Shown: in pieces, positions 1-8,598 of the stretch | Layout: each line of letters opens with the position of its first letter | Numbering within the stretch: the first letter of the stretch is position 1 | Assembly: GCF_000814325.1 (NCBI RefSeq) | Contig: NZ_JPHF01000004.1 | Coordinates: 248,001-312,000 of the forward strand | DNA length: 64,000 bases | Reading direction: 5' to 3' | Source: Flavihumibacter sp. ZG627 | Lineage (GTDB): Bacteria > Bacteroidota > Bacteroidia > Chitinophagales > Chitinophagaceae | The notes under the pieces: model-generated | Told to the model about the DNA's origin: nothing | The model's input: the letters and a program-made list of their open reading frames with translations, nothing else | Databases searched by the model: none | Made by a program: the position numbers and the translations under genes

Positions 1-402
1 AAGGCGCTGTCTATTTTCAGTGAAACGCCGGAAAACATCCTGGCCGACCTGGCACCACTAATGCAGGAGGAGGAATTTGAAAAAGATACCATCATTTTTG
101 AGGAAGGCGAGATCGGTGATTGCATGTTTATTATCCACCGGGGACAGGTGAAGATTCATAAGGGCATTACAACTCTTGCGATCCTTGATGAAAAAGAAGT
201 ATTCGGAGAGCTATCCCTTCTGGATGCCGAAACCCGTTCAGCAAGCGCCACGGCATATTCTGACTGTACCTTGTTTAGGATTGACCAGGAACCTTTCTAT
301 GAACTACTTGATACCCGTCCGGAAGTGGCGAGAGGCTTTATCAAAATACTCTGCCAACGCCTGCGGGCACAGAATGAAAAGTCCATTTTATCGAATAGTT
401 GA
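1..402 (+). CDS. Cyclic nucleotide-binding domain protein, C-terminal part (gene starts before the window)
   Basis: The frame is open from base 1 (first residues KALSIFSETPENIL) to a TAG at 400-402, so this is the last 134 residues of a longer protein. The fold is the CAP-like beta-roll: the phosphate-binding cassette reads FGELSLLDAETRSASA, with the Gly-Glu pair and the Arg that normally contact the ribose and phosphate of cAMP or cGMP. No DNA-binding helix-turn-helix follows, since the protein ends about 20 residues after the domain. In Bacteroidota such a domain at a C-terminus is often attached to a membrane transporter or HEAT-repeat protein; what precedes it here is outside the window. 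An adenylyl cyclase gene lies 6 kb downstream on the same strand. Confidence 0.85.
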   Translation, partial: KALSIFSETPENILADLAPLMQEEEFEKDTIIFEEGEIGDCMFIIHRGQVKIHKGITTLAILDEKEVFGELSLLDAETRSASATAYSDCTLFRIDQEPFYELLDTRPEVARGFIKILCQRLRAQNEKSILSNS

Positions 403-664
403 AATTTTACTTATATCAACCATTGATTATAACCATTAAAATACTTAACTTTCGAGATTGAACCCCCACCCTAATCCATTCCTATCAATACGTAGAATCT
501 ATTTACCCGCTTTTTATTGACGGATCGAACCTGGTATTAAACATTTGCTCACGATTGTTGCAAGACGCCTAACTGCAATGGCACCCTGATTCCCGGAACC
601 GACGCCGATTATCATCTGGTGCTCATTAAGGTTGTGTGCCTTGACAATCTTAATGAACCTAACA

Positions 665-3600
665 ATGAAAAAGCCTTTCCTCAGGGTAAGCAATTTTGCC
701 TTTCTTTTATTATTCGCATTAGTGTCTACCGCAGTAGTTGGACAAAAACTAAACCGTAATCAATTTGTTATGTTTGGAGTGGAGGGTGTGCAGATCAGCA
801 CTTCCAATACCATATCCGGAGGCGCAGTTGGCAGTACAAAACTGGTGAAGTCTACCGGTAATGTACTATTTACGGGTAGCCTTCACAGTGATGGAAGAAT
901 TGATCTCGCAAATGGTAACATAGTGAATGGTGTTGTTACGGCCGCAAACAAAGCCGGTGTGTCGGGCAACATTCTGCAGACGGGATCAGGTGCCTCCTTC
1001 GGAGGAAATGTGGTGGTAAATGGAGACATTTTCATCAGTGCAGGAACTATCAGCGGAACCGTGTACCAGCCTGCTGGCGCACAATACAGCGGCCCCAGTA
1101 AAATTCCCGAATTGCTTACTGACCAGTTACCAGTTCTGCCTGCGCTGCCCCCCTTTATTCAATTTACCGGCGGTTCTGGGAATATAACCAATAACAGGAC
1201 ACTGGAGCCCAATGATGTGAATGGCTATGGTAACATTAACCTGTCTGGTAACAAAACCATAAGGTTTAATGGCCCTGGAGTATATAAGATCAAATCAATA
1301 AATCTTACCAATACCAACCTATTCATATTTGACTTTAATGGAACAACTACAGGAAAGTTTATTATCCAGGTAGAAGGCAATATGCTTCTCAGCAAGGTGG
1401 CTACAAGTTTTGAAGAAGGTCCGGCTGGTTCAACCAACGCAGATGCTGCCACAAGAATATATACCGAGGTGCATGGTTCGGGTGATGCAAGCGGAAACAG
1501 CTTTCTTATAGCAAACGGATCAAGTTCAACACAATCGCGATGGCTTGGTACCGTGTGGGCGCCCAATGGCTCAATCACTATAGGATCGGGCACTGGCAAT
1601 ACAGATCTGACAGGAGCACTATGGAGTGGTAAAAATGTGATGATCAACAGTGGTGTAAATGTGGTGCATTCGCCGTTGGTAAGTAATTGTGAAAATGCAA
1701 CAGTTAATGCGGGCTCCGATGCCAATATTGCATGTGATCAGCTATCCATTCAATTAACCGGAAGTTCTACAAATATTCCAAATCCGTCCTATAGTTGGAG
1801 CTCTCCAACTGGTAATATCATAACCGATCCCAACCAGGCAACTATCACCATTACTACAGCAGGAAACTATACATTGACGGTTAGTAATGATGAATGCAGT
1901 TTCACAGATGATGTAAGAGTAACATCATGTGTTAATGACGCTGTTGATGAAAACCCGTTCAAGGTATTTACGATAGTTAATGCCAATCTCACTCAACTTG
2001 TTGCCGATCCTACTTATGGTGAAGGACAGGGTATCTTCCAGTTCGATCCCAATAATAGTGGACGTGTGTTGATAGATGCGATCCTTCAATCCAATAATAT
2101 AGCCAATGCAACAAATCACCTTGTAATAAACGGTTTTGACCAGACGGAGATCTCGAATAATCCATCCTTCTACAGGATCACCGGATTTTATGAGATCAGC
2201 AAATTGCTTGAACTGAACGGACACCCTGAATTTTTCAAAGAGGTTCGTCAAACTGTTTCACCATTTGGTCTTGCAGTTGGTGATGGCGGATTGTATAAAA
2301 CAGGTGGAGATAGTAGTATGGGCGCCAGGTCGGCCAGAGCAGGGTATACAATCACAGGGGCTAAATTCAAAAACCAGGCAGGTGCTGAACAGGATATTAA
2401 GATCGGGGTATTATCGGATAGTTACAATATGCTCGATCGGGTAATAAATAAAACCAGTTACCTGGGAACACCCGTAGCTGCTGATATAGCGGAGGGTGAT
2501 CTTCCTGCAGGTAATATGCCCGGTGGTGGAGTAGAGCTACCCGATGGTGATTTCCCATTCCCCTTCCAAACATCAGATGAAGGCAGAGCGATGTTGCAGA
2601 TCATTCATGAAGTTGCGCCTGGTGCAAAACTCGCATTCAGGACAGGATTTGTTTCTGAAAGCGATATGGCAGAAGGAATACGCCGGTTGAAAGAAATCAA
2701 CTGTAATATTATTGTTGATGACATCACCCATGCAACGGCACCTTTTTATAGGGAAGGACTTATAAGCAAGGCCATCAAAGAAGTTACCTCCCAGGGTGTA
2801 TTGTATTTCACATCCGCTGGAAACTTTGGCAGCAAATCCTATGAAGGAAAATTCTCTCCATCGGCCATTCCGGATGGCGGAGTGATACCATTAACAGGAG
2901 GTCAGCCGCTACAAAAACTCTTCCTTAAAGGAAGAGGAGTAAGTGATTATATGCTCATACTTCAGTGGGATGATGATTTCTATTCTGCTGGTGAAGTAGA
3001 TGGAGCAGACTATGACCTTGATGTTTATCTGACCGATTATACAGGTAAGAATATCCTCGGCTATAACAGGGTCAATACCGGTTCCGATCCATTGGAAATT
3101 TTTCCTTTCAGGGTATCAGATGCAACTACTGCATATCTAAAGATCGTGAAGGCAAGTGGTCCGGATGCAGGTGCGGATGTAAGTTTTAAATATATCCTCT
3201 TCAGGGGCAATGTAGAAATAGAAGGCAACCCGAATGCTACAACTATTATTGGTCATGCCAATATACCAGAAGCATTTTCAGTGGGTGCGGTTCAATATAA
3301 TCTCACACCAGCCTATGGTGTTACCAATGTTCAGGTAGAACCTTTCTCATCATGGGGAGGTCCTATCAATGGCATTACCACTAACAAGCCTGATTTTGTT
3401 GCGCCAGATGGTGTTAATACCAGTGTAAGCCTGGGCAACCGTCCATTGCTGGATAAAGATGGACAGCCATTTATTGATCCGGAAGCACCATTAAATGCTG
3501 ATGGCACTCCACGATATAACAGTTTCTTTGGAACCTCCGCGGCAGCACCACATGCCGCTGCACTTTCAGCACTTTTGCTGGAAACAAGATTTAAATTCTG

Positions 3601-6514
3601 GCCCAGTAAGCCCGCCTTTAATTATAATGAAGTAAGGGAAGTGTTTCAATCAACAGCACTTGACTTTACCAATGATGGAAGTAATTATGATGTAAGGAGT
3701 GGAAATGGCATGTTGGATGCATACCAGGCCTTATTGACTGAAGCTAACCCAACACCAGTAATAACGGAGGTAGTGTCATTAACTTCTTCCACCACTCCCG
3801 ATCAGAAAGTTGAGATCACTGTAAAGGTTGAAGGCAACTACCTGGTGGAAGGATCACAACTGGAAATTGGAGGCGTCAAGTATCCAACCATTGTTGACCT
3901 GGCAAACAAGACATTGACTGCCATCGTGGATCCTATTGAGGGCAATCCCGAAGTAAGGATATGCAATCCTGTAACTCCAAATATAGAAGTAGCTGATGGA
4001 GGATGCTCCAATGTCATTAATCTACTTGATGCAGCCAGAACGAAGATCACCGTCAGGGCTAAATCATATATCAAAAAATTTGGTGCACCCCTTCCCAGCC
4101 CACTTGAATATGAACTGTTGATTGGGGATGATATAAATCCGGTGGATCTGAGTCAGCCACTTCCTGGTGGACTCACGTTGCGTGATCTTGGTTTGGCTAA
4201 ACCTGGTCTAACGGAGGGTAGCCCTGATATAAGCACAGTAGATGCGACTACCACAGCAACAGCCTTAAGTGCAGCTGGTACACCTGTTTCTATACAGCTA
4301 AAAATTGAAGGATTTGAGAATGGCGTAGTTCCATTAGACCTTCTCAAAAAATATGATTATAGATTGGTAAACGGCCTACTCGAGATTGAGAAACTGAGGG
4401 TTAAGATTCAACCGGAAAACCAGGTGATAACTTATGGTGAAGACCTGAAGCCTGTCCAATTTAAATACAGCACAGAAGTTTCCGTTGATCAATCAATAAT
4501 TGAAAATATCAGGGCTGAGCATAATCTCTATATGGCTAATGGATATGCCCTTGCCAAAGACCTTGATCTAACGAACCTCATTAATCTTGCCACTCTTTCA
4601 ACCGTCAGATTCGAAAATGGTGTTGTAAGGGCAAATGGGGTAGTGAGGGCCAATGGAGTGGTGAGAGCTAATATTATTGCCGAATCATTTTATGAGTATC
4701 TGAACCGTATTGCAAATGGAGTGGTGAGAGCCAACGGCATACCCTATGAGAATGGTGTGGTGAGGGCAAACACTACTAATGGAGTTGTAAGAGCAAATGC
4801 TATTGTAAATGCTGATGCAATTATAAATGGTTTTGTGATAGTTGATAATGTTCCGGTTTCGGGCAGCGGCATAACGCCAAATGGGGTCACAAGGGCCAAT
4901 GGAGTTGTTAGGGCTAATTATATCAACTTCACTACCGATGCAAACGGGGTGGTAAGAGCCAATGTTGTTATAGACAATGAAGATTATCCTTTCGCCAACA
5001 TAAGCCTGGCGCCAGATCTGAATGGTGTTGTGAGGGCTAATGTTGTGCCTGACCTTAACTCACAAATCGAAAATGGGGTGGTAAGGGCAAATGGTGAACC
5101 TGTTGTAAACAGTGCATTGTTTGATGGAATTTCCAATTCAGGTGTTGTTGTGATTCTCGACGAATCGGATATTGCACGTGGCTATGTTGAAGGGTATATC
5201 TCCATCAACACGATTACCGGTCTTACCGTTACCAATAATGACAACCCGCACAGTATCATTCCAGGTGCTTACCTGCCGGTTGCCAGCGGAAACTATATCA
5301 TTGAATATGAGCCAGGTGATCTTACTGTCAACAAAGCACCCTTAACTGTTACAGCGGAAAACAAGGACATACAATATGGTAATGAAGTCACCTTTACCTC
5401 AACAGTGTCTGGTTATGTGAAAAACCAGGAAACAGATGTTGATGATGATATCTCCATTTTTGGTGATGCAGGAATAACCCATGAGGTGCGGAAAGCAGAT
5501 AATACGATTGTTACAGGCCCTATTTATCCTGTTGGCAATTACAGCATCCGGTCAATATTTACAGACCCCGCCAACTATGAAGTAACAAGAATCAATGGAA
5601 CCCTCAATGTGGGTAAAAAAGACCTGATTGTAACCATGGGTTCAGATGTTTACTATTTCACTGAAGGTCAGCCAGTACCTGTTTTCAGTTCAACTATTGA
5701 TCCGGCAGGCCTGGTGTCAAATGACCTATACACCATTAGAAACAGCAGTAATGAAATTGTATCCGCCAATAATTTAACTGCGGGGATTTATTCTGTATTC
5801 CGCAATATCAATAGTACAAACCTCGTGAACTTTAATAGTTATAATATAATAGGAACACCTTCTCCTTTGTATGTGAATCCAAGTGGAGGAAACACCAAAG
5901 CAATCAAGCCAGTGCTGGTTTGTATTGAGCCAATTGAGAATCCGGTTGGTGATTTAACTTTCAGGGCCAGATATGCCTACGAGAACCTCAACAAAACAAT
6001 CATCTATGTGCCATTGGGTGAGGAAAACCAGATCATTCTTTCTCCGGGTGCAGAAAAAAGCGGTAATCCACCAGAACTCTTCCTGCCTGGAACACATGAA
6101 TTCTATATACTGTTCAATGGCACCAAGATAACCTGGCTTATCAGTTCTGTTGAGAAGAATAAAAAATCAGCTTCATCCAGTGATGCCAGTTCCACATCAA
6201 ATAAGTGCAACAGTAATGGTCCGATCACACTTGCCGCCAGTTCAAGGGCTGTGCCGGTGGACGTAGCCGGAGGGGCATCTATATTCCCCAACCCTGCAAG
6301 TTCACAATTGATGATAGTGGGCGATTTCACCAGGGTTACCGAACGGGATGTAATAATTGTGGATGTGCTGGGTCGCCAGGTAAGACCTGCCTCCATACGG
6401 AAACAGTCATCACAGCGAATGATATTTGATATTGGTAATCTATCTAATAGTCAATATTTCATTCGGATAAATGGATCCTCAGGCGGTCAGGTGTTCAAAT
6501 TCATAAAACAATAA
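665..6514 (+). CDS. Giant secreted subtilase-like protein with MBG domains, NGVVRAN repeats and T9SS type A tail
   Basis: A 1949-residue secreted protein. I chose the ATG at 665 because it gives a classic signal peptide (MKKPFLRVSNFAFLLLF, cleaved near VVGQ); an upstream TTG at 632 adds 11 residues with no signal character. In order: a beta-rich region (about 28-345) like the choice-of-anchor A/adhesin type, an Ig-like stretch (346-430), an S8 subtilase-like domain (about 565-1020), Ig/MBG domains, an array of NGVVRAN motifs (1318-1476), further MBG domains (LTVTAENKDIQYGN), and a C-terminal T9SS type A sorting domain (FPNPASSQL, then VDVLGRQV). In the protease domain Asp585 (VLSDSYN), Asn720 (SAGNFG) and Ser958 (GTSAAAPH) are in place, but the His motif is replaced by DEGRAM with Glu639. 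It should be exported through the outer membrane by T9SS and either anchored or released. Function is unknown; adhesin plus protease is an inference. Confidence 0.9.
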   Translation: MKKPFLRVSNFAFLLLFALVSTAVVGQKLNRNQFVMFGVEGVQISTSNTISGGAVGSTKLVKSTGNVLFTGSLHSDGRIDLANGNIVNGVVTAANKAGVSGNILQTGSGASFGGNVVVNGDIFISAGTISGTVYQPAGAQYSGPSKIPELLTDQLPVLPALPPFIQFTGGSGNITNNRTLEPNDVNGYGNINLSGNKTIRFNGPGVYKIKSINLTNTNLFIFDFNGTTTGKFIIQVEGNMLLSKVATSFEEGPAGSTNADAATRIYTEVHGSGDASGNSFLIANGSSSTQSRWLGTVWAPNGSITIGSGTGNTDLTGALWSGKNVMINSGVNVVHSPLVSNCENATVNAGSDANIACDQLSIQLTGSSTNIPNPSYSWSSPTGNIITDPNQATITITTAGNYTLTVSNDECSFTDDVRVTSCVNDAVDENPFKVFTIVNANLTQLVADPTYGEGQGIFQFDPNNSGRVLIDAILQSNNIANATNHLVINGFDQTEISNNPSFYRITGFYEISKLLELNGHPEFFKEVRQTVSPFGLAVGDGGLYKTGGDSSMGARSARAGYTITGAKFKNQAGAEQDIKIGVLSDSYNMLDRVINKTSYLGTPVAADIAEGDLPAGNMPGGGVELPDGDFPFPFQTSDEGRAMLQIIHEVAPGAKLAFRTGFVSESDMAEGIRRLKEINCNIIVDDITHATAPFYREGLISKAIKEVTSQGVLYFTSAGNFGSKSYEGKFSPSAIPDGGVIPLTGGQPLQKLFLKGRGVSDYMLILQWDDDFYSAGEVDGADYDLDVYLTDYTGKNILGYNRVNTGSDPLEIFPFRVSDATTAYLKIVKASGPDAGADVSFKYILFRGNVEIEGNPNATTIIGHANIPEAFSVGAVQYNLTPAYGVTNVQVEPFSSWGGPINGITTNKPDFVAPDGVNTSVSLGNRPLLDKDGQPFIDPEAPLNADGTPRYNSFFGTSAAAPHAAALSALLLETRFKFWPSKPAFNYNEVREVFQSTALDFTNDGSNYDVRSGNGMLDAYQALLTEANPTPVITEVVSLTSSTTPDQKVEITVKVEGNYLVEGSQLEIGGVKYPTIVDLANKTLTAIVDPIEGNPEVRICNPVTPNIEVADGGCSNVINLLDAARTKITVRAKSYIKKFGAPLPSPLEYELLIGDDINPVDLSQPLPGGLTLRDLGLAKPGLTEGSPDISTVDATTTATALSAAGTPVSIQLKIEGFENGVVPLDLLKKYDYRLVNGLLEIEKLRVKIQPENQVITYGEDLKPVQFKYSTEVSVDQSIIENIRAEHNLYMANGYALAKDLDLTNLINLATLSTVRFENGVVRANGVVRANGVVRANIIAESFYEYLNRIANGVVRANGIPYENGVVRANTTNGVVRANAIVNADAIINGFVIVDNVPVSGSGITPNGVTRANGVVRANYINFTTDANGVVRANVVIDNEDYPFANISLAPDLNGVVRANVVPDLNSQIENGVVRANGEPVVNSALFDGISNSGVVVILDESDIARGYVEGYISINTITGLTVTNNDNPHSIIPGAYLPVASGNYIIEYEPGDLTVNKAPLTVTAENKDIQYGNEVTFTSTVSGYVKNQETDVDDDISIFGDAGITHEVRKADNTIVTGPIYPVGNYSIRSIFTDPANYEVTRINGTLNVGKKDLIVTMGSDVYYFTEGQPVPVFSSTIDPAGLVSNDLYTIRNSSNEIVSANNLTAGIYSVFRNINSTNLVNFNSYNIIGTPSPLYVNPSGGNTKAIKPVLVCIEPIENPVGDLTFRARYAYENLNKTIIYVPLGEENQIILSPGAEKSGNPPELFLPGTHEFYILFNGTKITWLISSVEKNKKSASSSDASSTSNKCNSNGPITLAASSRAVPVDVAGGASIFPNPASSQLMIVGDFTRVTERDVIIVDVLGRQVRPASIRKQSSQRMIFDIGNLSNSQYFIRINGSSGGQVFKFIKQ
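4616..5092 (+). repeat. Array of eleven NGVVRAN heptapeptide-coding repeats
   Basis: Eleven copies of the motif Asn-Gly-Val-Val-Arg-Ala-Asn, ten exact and one NGVTRAN, start at bases 4616, 4634, 4652, 4715, 4751, 4778, 4880, 4898, 4943, 5021 and 5072, all in the reading frame of the giant gene. The first three share their terminal Asn, giving six-residue units; later copies are separated by 2 to 27 other residues. Nearly every wobble position differs between copies (for example GGT, GGG and GGA for Gly; AGG and AGA for Arg) while the amino acids stay fixed. The array sits between the first and second halves of an MBG-like domain. Confidence 0.95.
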
Positions 6515-6533
6515 GCACCAACCTATCCTGTTA

Positions 6534-6577
6534 AAAGAAAGAATGGAGGATTACCTCCATTCTTTCTTTGTTTTATT
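6534..6577 (+). terminator. Intrinsic terminator after the giant T9SS gene
   Basis: A perfect 16-bp stem (AAAGAAAGAATGGAGG, loop ATTA, then its complement ending at 6569) is followed by GTTTTATTT. It begins about 20 bases after the stop codon at 6514 and lies before the cyclase start, so the two genes are probably transcribed separately. The A-rich left arm would also let it work in the reverse direction. Confidence 0.85.
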
Positions 6578-6618
6578 TCCATTTATAAGTAATTTAAGCA
6601 ACATATAAATAGGAAAGA

Positions 6619-8598
6619 ATGAGTAGGTTCAGAAGCGTAATGGGGATAATTGGGCTGATGTTAATGCTAAATGTATATCTTGTTGCAAAGGCACAGGATA
6701 ATGGGACAGATAGCCTGATCCAACTTCTGGATAAGGCAAATGAAGATTCAAATAAGGTAAATCTCCTGAATCAGATTACAGCAGCCGACATTCAATCTCC
6801 TTCCGCCCTCGATTATGCCCAACAGGCCATTACACTCTCCGATAAAATAAAATATAGTAAAGGCAAGGCACTTGCCTATAAAAATATTGGTCTGCATCAC
6901 TTCATAAAAAGCGATTTTATTCGCGCCGATGAAAACTGGAGACAGGCACAGAAACTCTATGCCCAGATCAGGGATGAAGCGGGACTAGCTAATATCCTCA
7001 ACAATCTGGGATCCATCCAATACAACCTGGGCAATCTATCTAGTGCGATTGAGTATTTTTTCAAATCACTGGAAGCCTCTCAAAAAGCCAGCGACACTTT
7101 AAGAACTGTTACAGCGCTTAATAACGTCGGACTTATTTATATGGCTAAACCTAACACACATGATCTTGCTATCGACTATCTGACCAAGGCCTTGAAGTTG
7201 GGTGGGCGTATTAAAGACAGTGCAAATATGGGCCTTTCCTATGTTAACCTTGGAGAGGTATATTACGAACAAAAGAATGACTCTGCGGCATTATATAATT
7301 GTTTCAGAGCCAAGGAACTTCTTCATCCTGATGATGAAATCCTTCCTTACCTCCTGAATAATATCGGGAAGATTTATTCAAGAAAAGGGCAGAATGACCT
7401 GGCATTAAAATACCATGAAGAAGCTTTAGCAAAAGCCACTGAAATCGGATCTAAATTATTCATGGCTCAGGCATCCCTTTCAATGGCCAATTTGTACAAG
7501 AAGCAAAACCTGCAGATCAAATCGATGCGATTTTTTTCCAAGGCTAGTGAACTGGCCCTGGAGATAAAAGCCGGACCGGAATTACAAAGGGCATACCGCG
7601 GACTTTCAGAAGCTTATTATGCAACTGACGATTATCAAAATGCATATCGTTACAGTAACCTCTCAGCAAAACTCGCAGATTCACTTTATAAGTATGCAGC
7701 AGATAGCATGCAGCTAAAATATGAGGTAGGAATCAAAGAAAAACAAATCGACCTGTTGACAAAGGATAAAGATTTAAAAGACCTCGAATTAAAACGGCAG
7801 AAAATTGCTAAGAACGGGCTTATCGCCGGACTAGGGTTGGTATTCCTCATCATTGGAATATTATATCGTGATTACCGCACTAAAGTAAAAACAAACAAAC
7901 TTCTTGACCACCAGAAAGCAGAAATCGAAGGTCTTTTGCTGAATATTCTTCCAGCAGAAGTTGCCACTGAACTACAACAGGAAGGCAATGCCACACCAAA
8001 GTATTTTGAGCAGGCCTCTGTTCTTTTTACAGACTTTAAAGGGTTCACACGAATGGCTGATGCCCTTTCACCACAGGAAGTTGTTGCTGCCCTCAATGAA
8101 TGTTTCATGGCATTTGATGATATCATAGATCGCAACAATCTGGAAAAGATAAAAACCATCGGAGACTCTTATATGTGCGCAGGCGGTATACCACGTGCCG
8201 ATCCTAACCATGTTATGAATATAGTGAGGGCAAGTTTTGAAATTCTGGAATTCATGCGTGGATGGAACAAGGTGAGAGCAGAAAAAGGGCTCAGCTCATG
8301 GGAGCTTCGCATAGGTATACATGTTGGTCCCGTTGTTGCCGGTGTGGTGGGTAAAAAGAAATATGCCTACGATATATGGGGTAGTACCGTGAACATTGCC
8401 AGCAGGATGGAAAGTGCCGGAGAAATAGGACAGGTAAATATTTCAGAGACATTATATGAACTGATCAAGGATCAATATGACTGCAGTTATCGTGGTAAGA
8501 TATCAGCGAAAAATATTGGTGATATAGACATGTATTTTGTTAACCACCTGAAAAAAACTGAAGTAGAGGAAGTGGAACTAACGAAATATGCTTCTTAA
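6619..8598 (+). CDS. TPR-repeat transmembrane class III adenylate cyclase
   Basis: 659 residues. An N-terminal signal sequence (about 1-25, ending VAKAQ) leads to a periplasmic series of TPR units (about 50-375), a coiled segment, one transmembrane helix (about 400-416, GLIAGLGLVFLIIGI), then a cytoplasmic class III cyclase domain. Metal-binding Asp472 (LFTDFKGFT) and Asp516 (IGDSYM), the purine-selecting pair Lys512 and Asp585 (YDIWG), and the transition-state residues Asn592 and Arg596 are all present, so the enzyme should be active and prefer ATP, making cAMP. The layout suggests that the TPR ectodomain senses something and gates cAMP synthesis. Its stop overlaps the convergent vWFA gene by 21 bp. 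Confidence 0.92.
   Translation: MSRFRSVMGIIGLMLMLNVYLVAKAQDNGTDSLIQLLDKANEDSNKVNLLNQITAADIQSPSALDYAQQAITLSDKIKYSKGKALAYKNIGLHHFIKSDFIRADENWRQAQKLYAQIRDEAGLANILNNLGSIQYNLGNLSSAIEYFFKSLEASQKASDTLRTVTALNNVGLIYMAKPNTHDLAIDYLTKALKLGGRIKDSANMGLSYVNLGEVYYEQKNDSAALYNCFRAKELLHPDDEILPYLLNNIGKIYSRKGQNDLALKYHEEALAKATEIGSKLFMAQASLSMANLYKKQNLQIKSMRFFSKASELALEIKAGPELQRAYRGLSEAYYATDDYQNAYRYSNLSAKLADSLYKYAADSMQLKYEVGIKEKQIDLLTKDKDLKDLELKRQKIAKNGLIAGLGLVFLIIGILYRDYRTKVKTNKLLDHQKAEIEGLLLNILPAEVATELQQEGNATPKYFEQASVLFTDFKGFTRMADALSPQEVVAALNECFMAFDDIIDRNNLEKIKTIGDSYMCAGGIPRADPNHVMNIVRASFEILEFMRGWNKVRAEKGLSSWELRIGIHVGPVVAGVVGKKKYAYDIWGSTVNIASRMESAGEIGQVNISETLYELIKDQYDCSYRGKISAKNIGDIDMYFVNHLKKTEVEEVELTKYAS

Noticed and set aside
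541-664. An open frame in the leader of the giant gene that reads like a protein end (GTDADYHLVLIKVVCLDN).
   Set aside because: It is short, shifts out of frame with the giant gene and has no family match that I can recognise; chance or an old remnant is as likely.
632-664. Upstream TTG start for the giant gene.
   Set aside because: The added residues do not improve the signal peptide; the ATG at 665 opens a classic one.
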